Source: Burkholderiaceae bacterium (GTDB lineage Bacteria > Pseudomonadota > Gammaproteobacteria > Burkholderiales > Burkholderiaceae_C). From it: DNA of 64,000 nucleotides. The position numbers and the translations under genes were made by a program. Every line of letters starts with the position of its first letter. The stretch's first letter is position 1. Positions 53,758 to 62,490 of the stretch are shown in pieces. The notes under the pieces are model-generated. The model ran no database searches, was not told where the DNA came from, and saw nothing but the letters and a program-made list of their open reading frames with translations. Location: positions 868,001-932,000 of the forward strand of contig JAHCKM010000001.1 of NCBI GenBank assembly GCA_026125795.1, given 5' to 3'.

Positions 53758-55161
53758 ATGCCCGTCACCCTGGCCGTCGACTTCGGCAGCACCTACACCA
53801 AGGTCGCGGCCATCGATTGCGACGACGAGCGGCTCGTCGGCCGGGCACAGTCGCCCACCACGGTGGCCGAAGGCGTGATGGTGGGCCTCGGACGCGCCCT
53901 GGCCCTGCTCGAAGCCACGTGCGGCGTGAAGCGCGACGACATCGGCCAGCGTCTGGCTTCGTCGAGCGCCGCGGGGGGCCTGCGCATGGTGGCCATCGGC
54001 CTGGTTCCCGACCTCACGGCCGAGGCGGCGCGCCGCGCCGCGCTAGGCGCCGGAGCCAAGGTGCAGCGCGTGTTCGCCTACGAACTCTCGGGCGGCGACG
54101 TCGACGAGATCGTGCGCCTCGCGCCGGACCTCATCCTGCTGTGCGGCGGCACCGACGGCGGAGAGCGCAAGACCATCGTCAGGAATGCCGGGGTGCTGGC
54201 CGCCGCGCGCGTCGGTGCGCCCGTCGTCGTGGCCGGCAACCGCAGCGCGGCCGACGAGGTGAAGGCTGTGCTGCAAGACGCCGGCGTCGACTGCGTGGTC
54301 GTCGGCAACGTGCTGCCCGAACTCGACCGGCTCGACGTCGAACCGGCGCGCGCGGCCATCCGTTCGGTGTTCATGGAGCGCATCGCGCACGCCAAGGGGC
54401 TGGACCAGGCCGAGGCCTATGTCGGCCGCATCGTCATGCCCACGCCGATGGCGGTGCTCGAGGGGGCGCGCCTGCTCGCCGCCGAGGGCGGCATGGGCGA
54501 CGCCGTGATCGTCGATGTCGGCGGCGCGACCACCGACATCCACTCCATCGCCAGCGGGCTGCCTAGCACACCGGGACTGGTGCCGCGCGGCTTGCCGGAG
54601 CCGTTCGCCAAGCGCACCGTCGAGGGCGACCTCGGCCTGCGCATCAACGCGCCGACGATCGTCGAGGCGGCCGGTGCGGCGCGCGTGGCTGCGCTGGCGG
54701 GCCTGGGCTGGACGGCGCAGGCCGTTGCGGACCACGTGCAGCGCCTGGCGCAGGCCGTCGATCACGTGCCCGGCACGGCCGCGGAACACGCGCTCGATGC
54801 CGCGCTTGCGCAGCTGGCCGTCGACGTGGCGCTGGAGCGCCATGCCGGCCAGGTCACAACCAGCTACACGCCGATGGGCGCGGTGCAACTGCTGCACGGC
54901 AAGGATCTCGGCGCGGTGTCCACGGTTGTCGGCACGGGCGGCGTGCTCGTGCACGGGCGACACCCGCGGCGCGTGCTCGAAGCGGCGTGCTATTCGGCGG
55001 GCTCGCCGACCTCGCTGCGTCCGCGCGCGCCGGCGCTGCTGATCGATCGTTCGTACCTCCTGTTCGCCGCCGGTCTGCTCGCGCCGATCGCCCCGCTCGC
55101 CGTCGCGCGCCTGCTGCGACGCCATCTCGTTGCTGCCGAAGAGGCTCCTCATGACACCTGA
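53758..55161 (+). CDS. glmL: B12-mutase reactivase (GlmL/MutL family)
   Basis: A 467-residue ASKHA-fold ATPase: phosphate-binding loop VDFGSTYTK (residues 7-15), [13 protein letters not shown] and second phosphate motif [12 protein letters not shown] (about 250-262). GlmL/MutL proteins restore glutamate mutase whose cobalamin has been damaged or lost, by ATP-driven exchange. It stands first in the operon and overlaps glmS by 11 bases. The symbol denotes family; the mutase it serves may not be a true glutamate mutase (see glmE). Confidence 0.9.
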   Translation: MPVTLAVDFGSTYTKVAAIDCDDERLVGRAQSPTTVAEGVMVGLGRALALLEATCGVKRDDIGQRLASSSAAGGLRMVAIGLVPDLTAEAARRAALGAGAKVQRVFAYELSGGDVDEIVRLAPDLILLCGGTDGGERKTIVRNAGVLAAARVGAPVVVAGNRSAADEVKAVLQDAGVDCVVVGNVLPELDRLDVEPARAAIRSVFMERIAHAKGLDQAEAYVGRIVMPTPMAVLEGARLLAAEGGMGDAVIVDVGGATTDIHSIASGLPSTPGLVPRGLPEPFAKRTVEGDLGLRINAPTIVEAAGAARVAALAGLGWTAQAVADHVQRLAQAVDHVPGTAAEHALDAALAQLAVDVALERHAGQVTTSYTPMGAVQLLHGKDLGAVSTVVGTGGVLVHGRHPRRVLEAACYSAGSPTSLRPRAPALLIDRSYLLFAAGLLAPIAPLAVARLLRRHLVAAEEAPHDT

Positions 55162-55597
55162 CACCCCGACCAAGGGCACGCTCGTGCTCGGCGTCATCGG
55201 CGCCGACATCCACAACATCGGCATCACCATCCTCGCCTCGGCCTTGCGCAGCGGCGGGTTTCACGTCGTCAACCTCGGCATCCTCGTGTCGCAGGAGGAT
55301 TTCGTGAAGGCCGCGATCGAGACCGCCGCCGACGCGATCCTCGTGTCCTCGCTGTGCGGTCACGGCGAACTCGACTGTCCGGGGCTGCGCGAGAAGTGCG
55401 TCGAGGCAGGGCTCGAAGGCATCCTGCTCTATGCGGGGGGCAACGTGGTGGTCGGCAAGCAGGAGTGGGAGCCGGTGCGTCGGCGCTTCGCCGCCATGGG
55501 CTACGACCGCACCTACCCGCCCGGCACCACGCCGCACGAGGTGATCGACGCGTTGACCGCGGACATCGCCGCCAGGAAGCAGGAGGCCCGCCCATGA
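55151..55597 (+). CDS. glmS: B12-binding small subunit of a glutamate mutase-like enzyme (GlmS/MutS)
   Basis: A 148-residue cobalamin-binding flavodoxin-like domain. The B12 signature GADIHNIG gives D-x-H-x2-G (Asp19, His21, Gly24), His21 being the lower cobalt ligand; [11 protein letters not shown] and [13 protein letters not shown] match the GlmS pattern of serine and GG loops around the nucleotide tail. Length and sequence are close to clostridial GlmS (137 residues). It overlaps glmL and, by ATGA, glmE. Confidence 0.94.
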   Translation: MTPDTPTKGTLVLGVIGADIHNIGITILASALRSGGFHVVNLGILVSQEDFVKAAIETAADAILVSSLCGHGELDCPGLREKCVEAGLEGILLYAGGNVVVGKQEWEPVRRRFAAMGYDRTYPPGTTPHEVIDALTADIAARKQEARP

Positions 55598-57048
55598 ACA
55601 GCACCCAGGTCGCGTTGTCGATGGCTCGCTGGGACGAAGAGCGCTTCCGGCGCGTGCGCCGCGAGGTGCTCGGCGCCTGGCCCACCGGCGCGCAGGTCGA
55701 CCTCGACGAAGCCTGCGACTTTCACCGCAGCCTGCCCGACGCGCAGAACACGGCCTGGCGGCTGCGCAAGGCGCGCAGCGAGGGCCGCACCCTCGTGCAG
55801 CCGCGCGCCGGCGTGGCCGACATCGAACAGCACATTGCGCTGCTGCAAAGCCTGCGCCGCGCCGGCGCCGACCTGCTGCCGACGACGATCGACTCCTATA
55901 CGCGCGAGTGCCGCTACGCCGACGCCGAACGCGGCTTGGCACAGAGCCGCGAGGCGGGCCGCTCGCTACTGAACGGGCTGCCCGCCGTGAACTACGGCGT
56001 GAACGAATGTCGCCGCATCGCACGCACCGTCGACGCACCGCTGTTCGCGCGCACCGCCTCGCCCGACTGCCGCCTCACGCTCGACATCCTCTACGCCAGC
56101 GGCTACACGTCGTGCACCGCGGGGCCGGTGGTCTTCTCGCTCGGCTATGCGAAGGACTACCCGCTGGCCAAGGCGATCGAATCCTGGCAGTACTCGTATC
56201 GGATGATGGGCGCGATGCACGAACGCGGCGTGACCGTGAGCGTCGAGCACTACCTGCCGATCTCGACCCTGGTGCCGCAGTCGACCTCGATGGCCTGCGT
56301 GATCCTCGACTCGCTCATCGCCGCGGCGCAGGGCGTGCGCGACATCTCGCTGGGCATCGGCCAGCAGTGCCACCTGGCGCAGGACGCGGCGGCCCTGCGC
56401 GCCTACCCCGCGCTGGGGCGCCACTACCTCGACGCCATCGGTTGCAAGGACGTGGCGCTGAGCACCGTGATGTCGCAGTGGATGGGCGGGTTTCCGCCCG
56501 ACGAGGGCCAGGCTTTCGGCGTCATCTGCATGGCGGCGCTCGCCGCTTACCTCGGCGGCGTGACCTACATGATTTCGAAATCGCCGCACGAGGCGATCGG
56601 CGTGCCGACGCCGCAGGCCAATGCCCACGGCCTCACGGCGTCGAAGACGGTGCTGCGCATGCTGGCCGACCAGCAGCTCGCACCGATTGCCGAGATCGCG
56701 GCCGAGCAGGCCATCATCGAAGCCGAGACCCGTGCCATCGTCGACCGCGCGCTCGAACTGGGCGAGGGCGACGCCGCGCTCGGCGCGGTGCGGGCCATCG
56801 AGGCCGGCGTGATCGACGTGCCGTTCTCGCCGAACCGCATGAACGCCAACCGCGCGTTGCCGGCGCGCGACTGCCGCGGCGCGGTGCGGCTGGCGGAATT
56901 CGGCGGCGTCCCCATCCCCAAGGAGATCCGCGCGCACCACGAGGATCAGCTCGCGAAGCGCGCGGCAGGGCGACCCCGGCGCGAGCCGTGGGAGCTGCTG
57001 CTGGCGGACGTCAATGCCATCGCCGACGGGGTCCTGCTGCCGGATTGA
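55594..57048 (+). CDS. glmE: Large subunit of a glutamate mutase-like B12 enzyme with altered substrate site (GlmE-like)
   Basis: A 484-residue TIM-barrel chain colinear with clostridial glutamate mutase E (483 residues): [61 protein letters not shown]. The three substrate-carboxylate arginines are kept (Arg71, Arg104, Arg153, equal to Arg66, Arg100, Arg149). The residue that binds the substrate amino group, Glu171, is Thr175 here; His150 is Thr154 and Tyr177 is Phe181, while Tyr181 is kept as Tyr185. So it probably rearranges a dicarboxylic acid without the amino group. No methylaspartate ammonia-lyase gene is nearby. Strong ribosome site AGGAGG. Confidence 0.92.
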   Translation: MNSTQVALSMARWDEERFRRVRREVLGAWPTGAQVDLDEACDFHRSLPDAQNTAWRLRKARSEGRTLVQPRAGVADIEQHIALLQSLRRAGADLLPTTIDSYTRECRYADAERGLAQSREAGRSLLNGLPAVNYGVNECRRIARTVDAPLFARTASPDCRLTLDILYASGYTSCTAGPVVFSLGYAKDYPLAKAIESWQYSYRMMGAMHERGVTVSVEHYLPISTLVPQSTSMACVILDSLIAAAQGVRDISLGIGQQCHLAQDAAALRAYPALGRHYLDAIGCKDVALSTVMSQWMGGFPPDEGQAFGVICMAALAAYLGGVTYMISKSPHEAIGVPTPQANAHGLTASKTVLRMLADQQLAPIAEIAAEQAIIEAETRAIVDRALELGEGDAALGAVRAIEAGVIDVPFSPNRMNANRALPARDCRGAVRLAEFGGVPIPKEIRAHHEDQLAKRAAGRPRREPWELLLADVNAIADGVLLPD

Positions 57049-57179
57049 CATCGGTCGCCGGTGGTGCCGGTCGGCGTCTCGGGACTGCCTGCTCGTTCAG
57101 GCTTGACTCGGTTGCGAGATGACGCCCCCCAATGCAGATCTCGCTCTTCGCAATCACTGGTTGCGGTGTCTCGGTGGGC

Positions 57180-57660
57180 GCGAATGCGGCCAGCCGTCCG
57201 CTTGATTCCGGCGCTGCGGATGATCTGCTGGTAGCGCGCCCGATCGTAGGACAGGAGCCTGGCGCGACGATCGGCTTGGGCGTGCCGGCAGCCGCGAGCA
57301 CCGCGAACCACAAGCTCGGGTCCATGTTGCGAACGCCTGGCAAGTCAGGGAATGCGGCGAGCCGCTTGCTGCCGTCACCGCCAATGCCTTCAGGCGCCCG
57401 TCTTCGATAATGGGCGCCGACGTGACCGGCACATCGAAGATGAATTGAACCCGTCCGCCGATCAGCTCGGTGAGCAAGGGCGCGGTGCCCGGGTAGGCCA
57501 CGTTCAGCGCCTTGACGCCGTCTTCGGCCATGAACATCTCCGCGACCAGCCTCGTGACGCTGGCACTGCCCACCGAGCCTACGTTTGGCGCGCCGGGGTT
57601 GGGCCTTCGCTAACTCGATGAAGGCGCCCCGGCTCGCCGGCTGCCAGCGGACCGGGCAGC
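57180..57660 (-). pseudogene. Bug/TctC receptor remnant, paralogue of the gene at 59342
   Basis: On the minus strand, blocks of a Bug protein appear in shifting frames: FIELAKAQ, VTRLVAEMFMAEDGVKALNV, YPGTAPLLTELIGGRVQF, PVTSAPIIEDGRLKALAV, GSKRLAAFPDLPG, SLWFAVLAAAGTPKPIV, then, after a deletion of about 50 codons, YDRARYQQIIRSAGIK. Each block matches the intact receptor at 59342-60331. Signal sequence and N-terminal third are missing. The 131 bases between glmE and this remnant show nothing. Confidence 0.82.
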
Positions 57661-57735
57661 CGGCGTGCGGCTCGTCGCTGCCGCCGGCGAGGATGGCAGC
57701 CGAAATGGAACCCATTGCAAAACCCGGCGCTCGGA

Positions 57736-58029
57736 TCACTCCGCGTTCGCGCCGCTGAGCTTGACGATGCGACCCCACTTGGTCGCCTCGGCGCGCAGGT
57801 ACTCCGCGAAGCGGTACGTGCCACCGGTCATCGGCTCCATGCCGAGCTTCGCGAAGAGGTCGCGCAGGTCGGCGCTGGCCGTGATCTCCGTCGTGACCCT
57901 GGCGAGCGTCTGAATCACGTCGGGCGGCGTGCCGGCGGGCGCCAGGAGGCCGTACCACGCATAGAGGTCGAAGCCGGAGAGGCCGAGGTCGGTCATCATC
58001 GGCATTTCGGACTCGAACCGCGAGCGCCG
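57736..58029 (-). pseudogene. C-terminal fragment of another Bug/TctC receptor
   Basis: The minus-strand frame ending at 57736 reads PMMTDLGLSGFDLYAWYGLL, APAGTPPDVIQTLARVTTEI and ATKWGRIVKLSGANAE, the last 95 or so residues of a Bug receptor different from its neighbours. Upstream it is cut off at 58029/58030 by the duplicated carboxylase segment. Bases 57661-57735 are not assignable. Confidence 0.82.
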
Positions 58030-59277
58030 CGCCGGGCTGATCGTCGAGAAGCTGATCCGCCGCGGCCGCCACATCGAGATCCAGATCGCCGGCGACGGGC
58101 GGGGCAAGGTGATCCATCTGTACGAGCGCGAGTGCACGCTGCAGCGCCGCCACCAGAAGGTGATCGAGGAGGCGCCGGCCGCCAACCTGGGCGCGGCGAT
58201 GCGCGACCGCATGGCGGCCGACGCGGTGCGCCTGGGCGAGCGGCTGAAGTACCGCGGCGTCGGCACCGTGGAGTTCATCGTCGGCGAGACGGACTCTGCG
58301 CCGAAGACGCCGCCGCCGGCTTCCGGCCGTCGACCGGCCGCCTGTCGCTGGTGCGTTTTCCGGGCGACGGGGTGCGCATCGAGACCGGCATCGAGTCGGG
58401 CATGGAGGTCACGCCGTTCTACGACTCGATGCTGGCCAAGCTGATCACCCATGCACCGACGCGCGACGAGGCGCTCGACCGCCTCGCGCGCGCGCTCGAC
58501 GACACGGCGGTGTTCGGCGTCACCGGCAACATCGGCTTCCTGCGCCACCTGATCGACCTGCCCGAGACGCGCGCGGCGAGCTTCCACACGCGGCTCATCG
58601 ACGAGCAGATCGGCGGCTGGGCGCTCGCGCACGTGCGCCATGACGAACGCACGCTGGCGACCGCGGCGGCGCACTGGCTGCGCGGGCGGCGCGCGGCCGA
58701 CGGGCGCAGCCCCTGGTCCGCCTGGGACCGCAGCGGCTGGCAGCTCGCCAACGGCGACGGCGGGCTGGCGCCTGTGCCCAGCCTGCACGTCGAGACCGCC
58801 GACGGGGTCAGCGCGGAGATCCGCTTCGGCCCGGTGGTTGCCGCCGGCGGCCTGCTCGTCGGCGTGAACGACGCACGCGTGCCGATCCATCTGGGCGCGG
58901 CCGGCGCCGATGGGCGCTGCCTGAGCGTGGTGGACGGCCGCCGCGAGACGGTGCTCGTGCACGAGGACGGCGACACCCTGTACGTGCAGGATCGCCGCGG
59001 CACGCACGAGCTGAAGGCGATTCCGTACCTGTCCTACATCAGCGCGTCGACGCAGGCCAGCGGCGACGTGAAGGCGCCGATGATGGGGCTGATCCTCAAG
59101 GTCAGCGTCGCGCCGGGCGACCGCGTCGAGAAGGGCAGCGTCGTCGCCATCCTCGAGTCGATGAAGATGGAGATGTGCATCTGCGCCGAATGCGCCGGCA
59201 CCGTGGCGACGGTCAGCTGCAAGCCGGGGCAGACCGTCGAGCGCAGCGCCGTGGTGGTGACGGTCACACCTGCCTGA
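58030..59277 (+). pseudogene. Second copy of the deleted biotin carboxylase gene, 3' two thirds
   Basis: Corresponds to 48745-49995. The first 1.1 kb are almost identical (I noted only two differences before base 59173), including the same catalytic-core deletion and frame change at VEFIVGETD/LCAEDAAAG. The last 100 bases (after MKMEM) are homologous but clearly diverged, ending SCKPGQTVERSAVVVTV. It lacks the start and the first third of the gene and begins inside a Bug fragment on the other strand, so it is not expressed as a carboxylase. Confidence 0.88.
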
Positions 59278-59341
59278 CCCTCGGCCTCCTTCCGAAGCCG
59301 CCGCGCCGAAGGAGGCGATGACCGCGATGCCCGACGCAGGC

Positions 59342-60331
59342 CTACTGCTCGAGCTTGATCCCGGCGCTACGGATGATCTGCTGATAGCGCGCCCGATCAT
59401 CGAACAGCAGTCTGGCGGTCGCCTCCACCGAAGAGGGCCAGGGCTCGAAGAACTGCTGCTCGAGCAGGCCGCGCACCTCCGGCAGTGCGAGCGCGCGATT
59501 GATCTCGGCATTCAGCCTGGCCATGATCGGCTTGGGCGTGCCGGCAGGCGCGAGCACCGCGAACCACAAGCTCAGGTCCATGTTGCGAACGCCCTGTTCG
59601 GCGAAGGTCGGCACGTCGGGGAATGCGGCAAGCCGCTTGCTGCCGGTCACCGCCAGAGCCTTCAGGCGCCCGTCTCTGATAAAGGGCGCCGACGTGACCG
59701 GCGTATCGCAGGTGAATTGAACCCGTCCTCCGATCAGGTCGGTGAGCAGGGGCGCGGTGCCCGGGTAGGCCACGTTGACCGCCTTGATGCCGGCTTCGGC
59801 CATGAACATCTCCGCGACCAGCCTCGTGGCGCCGGCACTGCCCACCGAGCCGACGTTGAGCGCGCCGGGTCGGGCCTTCGCCAGCTCGATGAAGGCGGCC
59901 AAGCCGTTTGCCGGCACCGAGGGGTGGACGACGAGAATCGTCTCGGTCTTGACGAGCGTCGCCACGGGAGTGAAGTCGTCGAGCGGATGGTACGGCAGGC
60001 TCTGCATCAGCAGGCCGTTGATCAGGTGAGTATTGGCGACCAGGCCGATGGTGTAACCGTCAGCCGGCGAGCGAGCGAGCGCCTGCATGCCGATCACGGT
60101 ATTGCCGCCCGCGCGGTTCTCGACCAGCACCGATTGCTTCAACGATTCGGCGACCTTGTCGCCGACGAGGCGCGCAACGAAGCTGGTGCTGCCGCCCGGG
60201 CTGTATGGCACGATGAAACGGATCGGTTTCGTGAACGGGCTGTCCGTTTGCGCGAAGACGCCAGGCGCGGCGGCGCCCGCCACGCTCGCCGCCAGCCCTC
60301 GCAGAATCTCTCTCCGGGTGGTCCTGTCCAT
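59342..60331 (-). CDS. Bug/TctC-family periplasmic receptor
   Basis: A 329-residue receptor. The N-terminus MDRTTRREILRGLAASVAGAA has a twin-arginine-like pattern and ends in VFAQ, so Tat or Sec export is possible. Bug motifs: KPIRFIVPYSPGGSTSFVAR, NRAGGNTVIGMQALARSPADGYT and LAPAGTPKPIM. ATG 60331 is chosen for the GGAGAGAG just upstream; the frame is open to 60382. It is the intact relative of the remnant at 57180. Confidence 0.92.
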   Translation of the reverse strand: MDRTTRREILRGLAASVAGAAAPGVFAQTDSPFTKPIRFIVPYSPGGSTSFVARLVGDKVAESLKQSVLVENRAGGNTVIGMQALARSPADGYTIGLVANTHLINGLLMQSLPYHPLDDFTPVATLVKTETILVVHPSVPANGLAAFIELAKARPGALNVGSVGSAGATRLVAEMFMAEAGIKAVNVAYPGTAPLLTDLIGGRVQFTCDTPVTSAPFIRDGRLKALAVTGSKRLAAFPDVPTFAEQGVRNMDLSLWFAVLAPAGTPKPIMARLNAEINRALALPEVRGLLEQQFFEPWPSSVEATARLLFDDRARYQQIIRSAGIKLEQ

Positions 60332-60377
60332 AGCTCTCTCCATTGAATGGCCGGAAGTCATCGCCGGCCGTGCGGCC

Positions 60378-60504
60378 TTCAACGCCGAAGTCGGCCCGGC
60401 AAGGTACTGCCGATGATGTCGCGCTGAACCTGGTGCGTGCCCTCGATGATCTGCAGAACCTTGGCGTCGCGGAAGTGGCGCAGGCCGATGTTCACCGTTT
60501 CCAT
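60378..60504 (-). pseudogene. C-terminal tail of an acyl-CoA dehydrogenase gene
   Basis: The minus-strand frame reads VNIGLRHFRDAKVLQIIEGT, HQVQRDIIGSTLPGRLRR, stop at 60378. RDAKVLQIIEGTHQVQRDII is the C-terminal ACAD signature, with the medium-chain type glutamate of (I/Y)EGT. Only some 40 codons remain, starting at or near ATG 60504 and running into the Nudix region upstream. It is the leftover of a gene deleted between the Nudix and Bug genes. Confidence 0.75.
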
Positions 60505-60523
60505 GTGTCCTGCGCCGTGACGC

Positions 60524-61327
60524 TCATCTCGCGACCTGGTCCATCAGCGCGGGGGACAGGGCGGGGTAGCCGCTGTCCGCGGGGAGGGCGGGGACGGTCT
60601 TGCCGTCGGCGCGGCGCGCCAGCGTCGGCTGGATGCGCTGCACCGAGCGCGCGCCGGCGGCAGCCATCGCGGCTGACACGTCGGTTGCCTGCGCGAGCAG
60701 TGCCAGGTTGCACAGTGTCGGAAAGATGATCACGCGACGGCGCTGCTCGCACTCGGCCATTGCGTCGGCGGGGCGCACCCAGAACGCATCGACCGCTTCG
60801 CGGCCGTCGTGCACCGCGACCTGGCCGGCCGGCGCTTGTGCGATGAAGAAGTGGGTGTCGAAGCGCTTGGGTGAGACCTCCGGCGTGACCCAATGCGCGA
60901 AGGGGACCAGCAGGTCCAGCGCCAACTCGAGATCCTCTTCGCAGACCATCTCGACGAAGGCGTCGGCCGAGGCCAGAACCCGCGCGTGCCAGCCTCGCCA
61001 CAACGCGGCGCCACTCTCGGCGCCGAGCACCTCCCCGCGCCGGCGGGCGAGCAGCAGGGCGCTCTCCTCGAAGGTCTCCCGGACGGCGGCGATGCGCAGC
61101 GAGCGCTGCAATTCGTCGAGCGCCGCGTCGGCGCAGCGCGTGCGCAGCCGGTCGTCGCGGTCGGCTGCGGCTGCCTTGCCACCGGGAAACACCGCCGCCC
61201 CTCGCGCGAAATCGATCTCGTGGTGCCGCTCCACCATCAGCACTTCCAGCCCACCCGGCCCGTTGCGGATCAGGACGGCGGTGGCGGCCGGAACGGCCGG
61301 CACCGGGCGGCTCGGCTCGGCGCCCAT
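60524..61327 (-). CDS. Nudix hydrolase, NUDT19/acyl-CoA diphosphatase-like
   Basis: A 267-residue Nudix protein. FPGGK (residues 47-51) and RETFEES (83-89) are the two ends of the Nudix box, but about 32 residues lie between GG and RE instead of the usual dozen. Such an insertion is characteristic of the NUDT19-like branch, whose animal members hydrolyse CoA and acyl-CoA to 3',5'-ADP and acyl-phosphopantetheine. ATVFP-type strand and HWVTPEVSPKRFDTHFF are also as in that branch. Its ATG overlaps the stop of the ACAD gene (ATGA). In an acyl-CoA pathway it could manage CoA levels (inference). Confidence 0.85.
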   Translation of the reverse strand: MGAEPSRPVPAVPAATAVLIRNGPGGLEVLMVERHHEIDFARGAAVFPGGKAAAADRDDRLRTRCADAALDELQRSLRIAAVRETFEESALLLARRRGEVLGAESGAALWRGWHARVLASADAFVEMVCEEDLELALDLLVPFAHWVTPEVSPKRFDTHFFIAQAPAGQVAVHDGREAVDAFWVRPADAMAECEQRRRVIIFPTLCNLALLAQATDVSAAMAAAGARSVQRIQPTLARRADGKTVPALPADSGYPALSPALMDQVAR

Positions 61328-62469
61328 CAGACCCGCATCTCCTGCGCGATGATCGTGCGCTGGATCTGCGACGTGCCGCCGCCGATCGTCGACTGCATGC
61401 CCTCGCGGAAATAGCGCTCCATGTCGGCCTCGGGCGTGGTGCCGATGCCGCCCAGGATCTGCATGCCCTGGCGCGAGACGTTCTGCAGCGTCTCGGAGGC
61501 GAACAGCTTGGCCATCGCCACTTCCTTGCGGCAGGGATGTCCGCGTGCGGCGAGTTCGGCGGCGCGGTAGGCGAGCAGCCGCGCAGCGTCGGTCTGCGTC
61601 TGCATGTCGGCGAGCATGTGGCGGATGACCTGGAACTCGAAGATCGGCTTGCCGAACTGCACCCGCTGCTTGGCGTAGGCCAGTGCGTCGTCGACCGCAC
61701 CCTGGGCGTTGCCGACATAGCTGGCCGCCACCGCCACGCGCTCGAGCACGAGGTGCTCGCCGGCGATGATCTTGAAGCCGTCGCCTTCGGCACCCAGCCG
61801 GTTGGCCACAGGCACGCGCACGTCGTCGAGGAAGATCTCGGTGGTCACGACCGAGCGCCGCGCGAGCGTCTGCAGCGGACGGATCGTCAGGCCCGGCAGG
61901 TCGTTGGGCACGATGAGCACCGTCAGGCCGTCGCGCTTGTCCGCCGTCTGCGCGGTGCGCACCAGCATCAGGATCACGGCGCCGCGGTTGCCCGCGCCGC
62001 TGCACCACAGCTTCTGGCCGTTGAGCACGTAGTGGTCGCCCCGGAGTTCGGCGCGCGTCTGCACGTTGGCTACGTCGGAGCCGGCGTTCGGCTCCGACAT
62101 CGAGATCGGGAAGCGGATCTCGCCGCGCATGAACGGTTCGAGGAAGCGCTGCTTCTGGTCGGGCGTGCCGTGCAGCGACAGGTTCATCGCCGTGAAGATG
62201 CCACCGGCAACGGCCACCGAGAAGTCCACGCCGTAGGCCGACAGCGCCTCGCACATCAGCGCGTAGGCGAAGACATCGCCGCCGTCGCCGCCGTCGGCTT
62301 CCGGCACGAGCAGCCGGTGATAGCCGAGCCTGGCTGCCTTCTCATAGGCGTCGTACGGGAAGGCGCGCTCCATGTCGCACTTGCGGATGTACTCGCGCCC
62401 GACATCGCGGTCGACCCAGCGACGCACCGAGTCCTTCCAGGCCTGTTGTTCTTCGGTCAGAAAGTTCAT
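61327..62469 (-). CDS. Acyl-CoA dehydrogenase
   Basis: A 380-residue ACAD: SMSEPNAGSDVANVQTRAE, NGQKLWCSGAGNRGAVIL, LVLERVAVAASYVGNAQ (helix G glutamate-arginine), ILGGIGTTPEADMERYFRE and TIGGGTSQIQRTII at the C-terminus. It belongs to the minus-strand operon crotonase - MmgE/PrpD - ACAD - Nudix. Substrate unknown. Confidence 0.92.
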   Translation of the reverse strand: MNFLTEEQQAWKDSVRRWVDRDVGREYIRKCDMERAFPYDAYEKAARLGYHRLLVPEADGGDGGDVFAYALMCEALSAYGVDFSVAVAGGIFTAMNLSLHGTPDQKQRFLEPFMRGEIRFPISMSEPNAGSDVANVQTRAELRGDHYVLNGQKLWCSGAGNRGAVILMLVRTAQTADKRDGLTVLIVPNDLPGLTIRPLQTLARRSVVTTEIFLDDVRVPVANRLGAEGDGFKIIAGEHLVLERVAVAASYVGNAQGAVDDALAYAKQRVQFGKPIFEFQVIRHMLADMQTQTDAARLLAYRAAELAARGHPCRKEVAMAKLFASETLQNVSRQGMQILGGIGTTPEADMERYFREGMQSTIGGGTSQIQRTIIAQEMRV

Positions 62470-62490
62470 CGCGTGGCATGCCTCCGGCAG

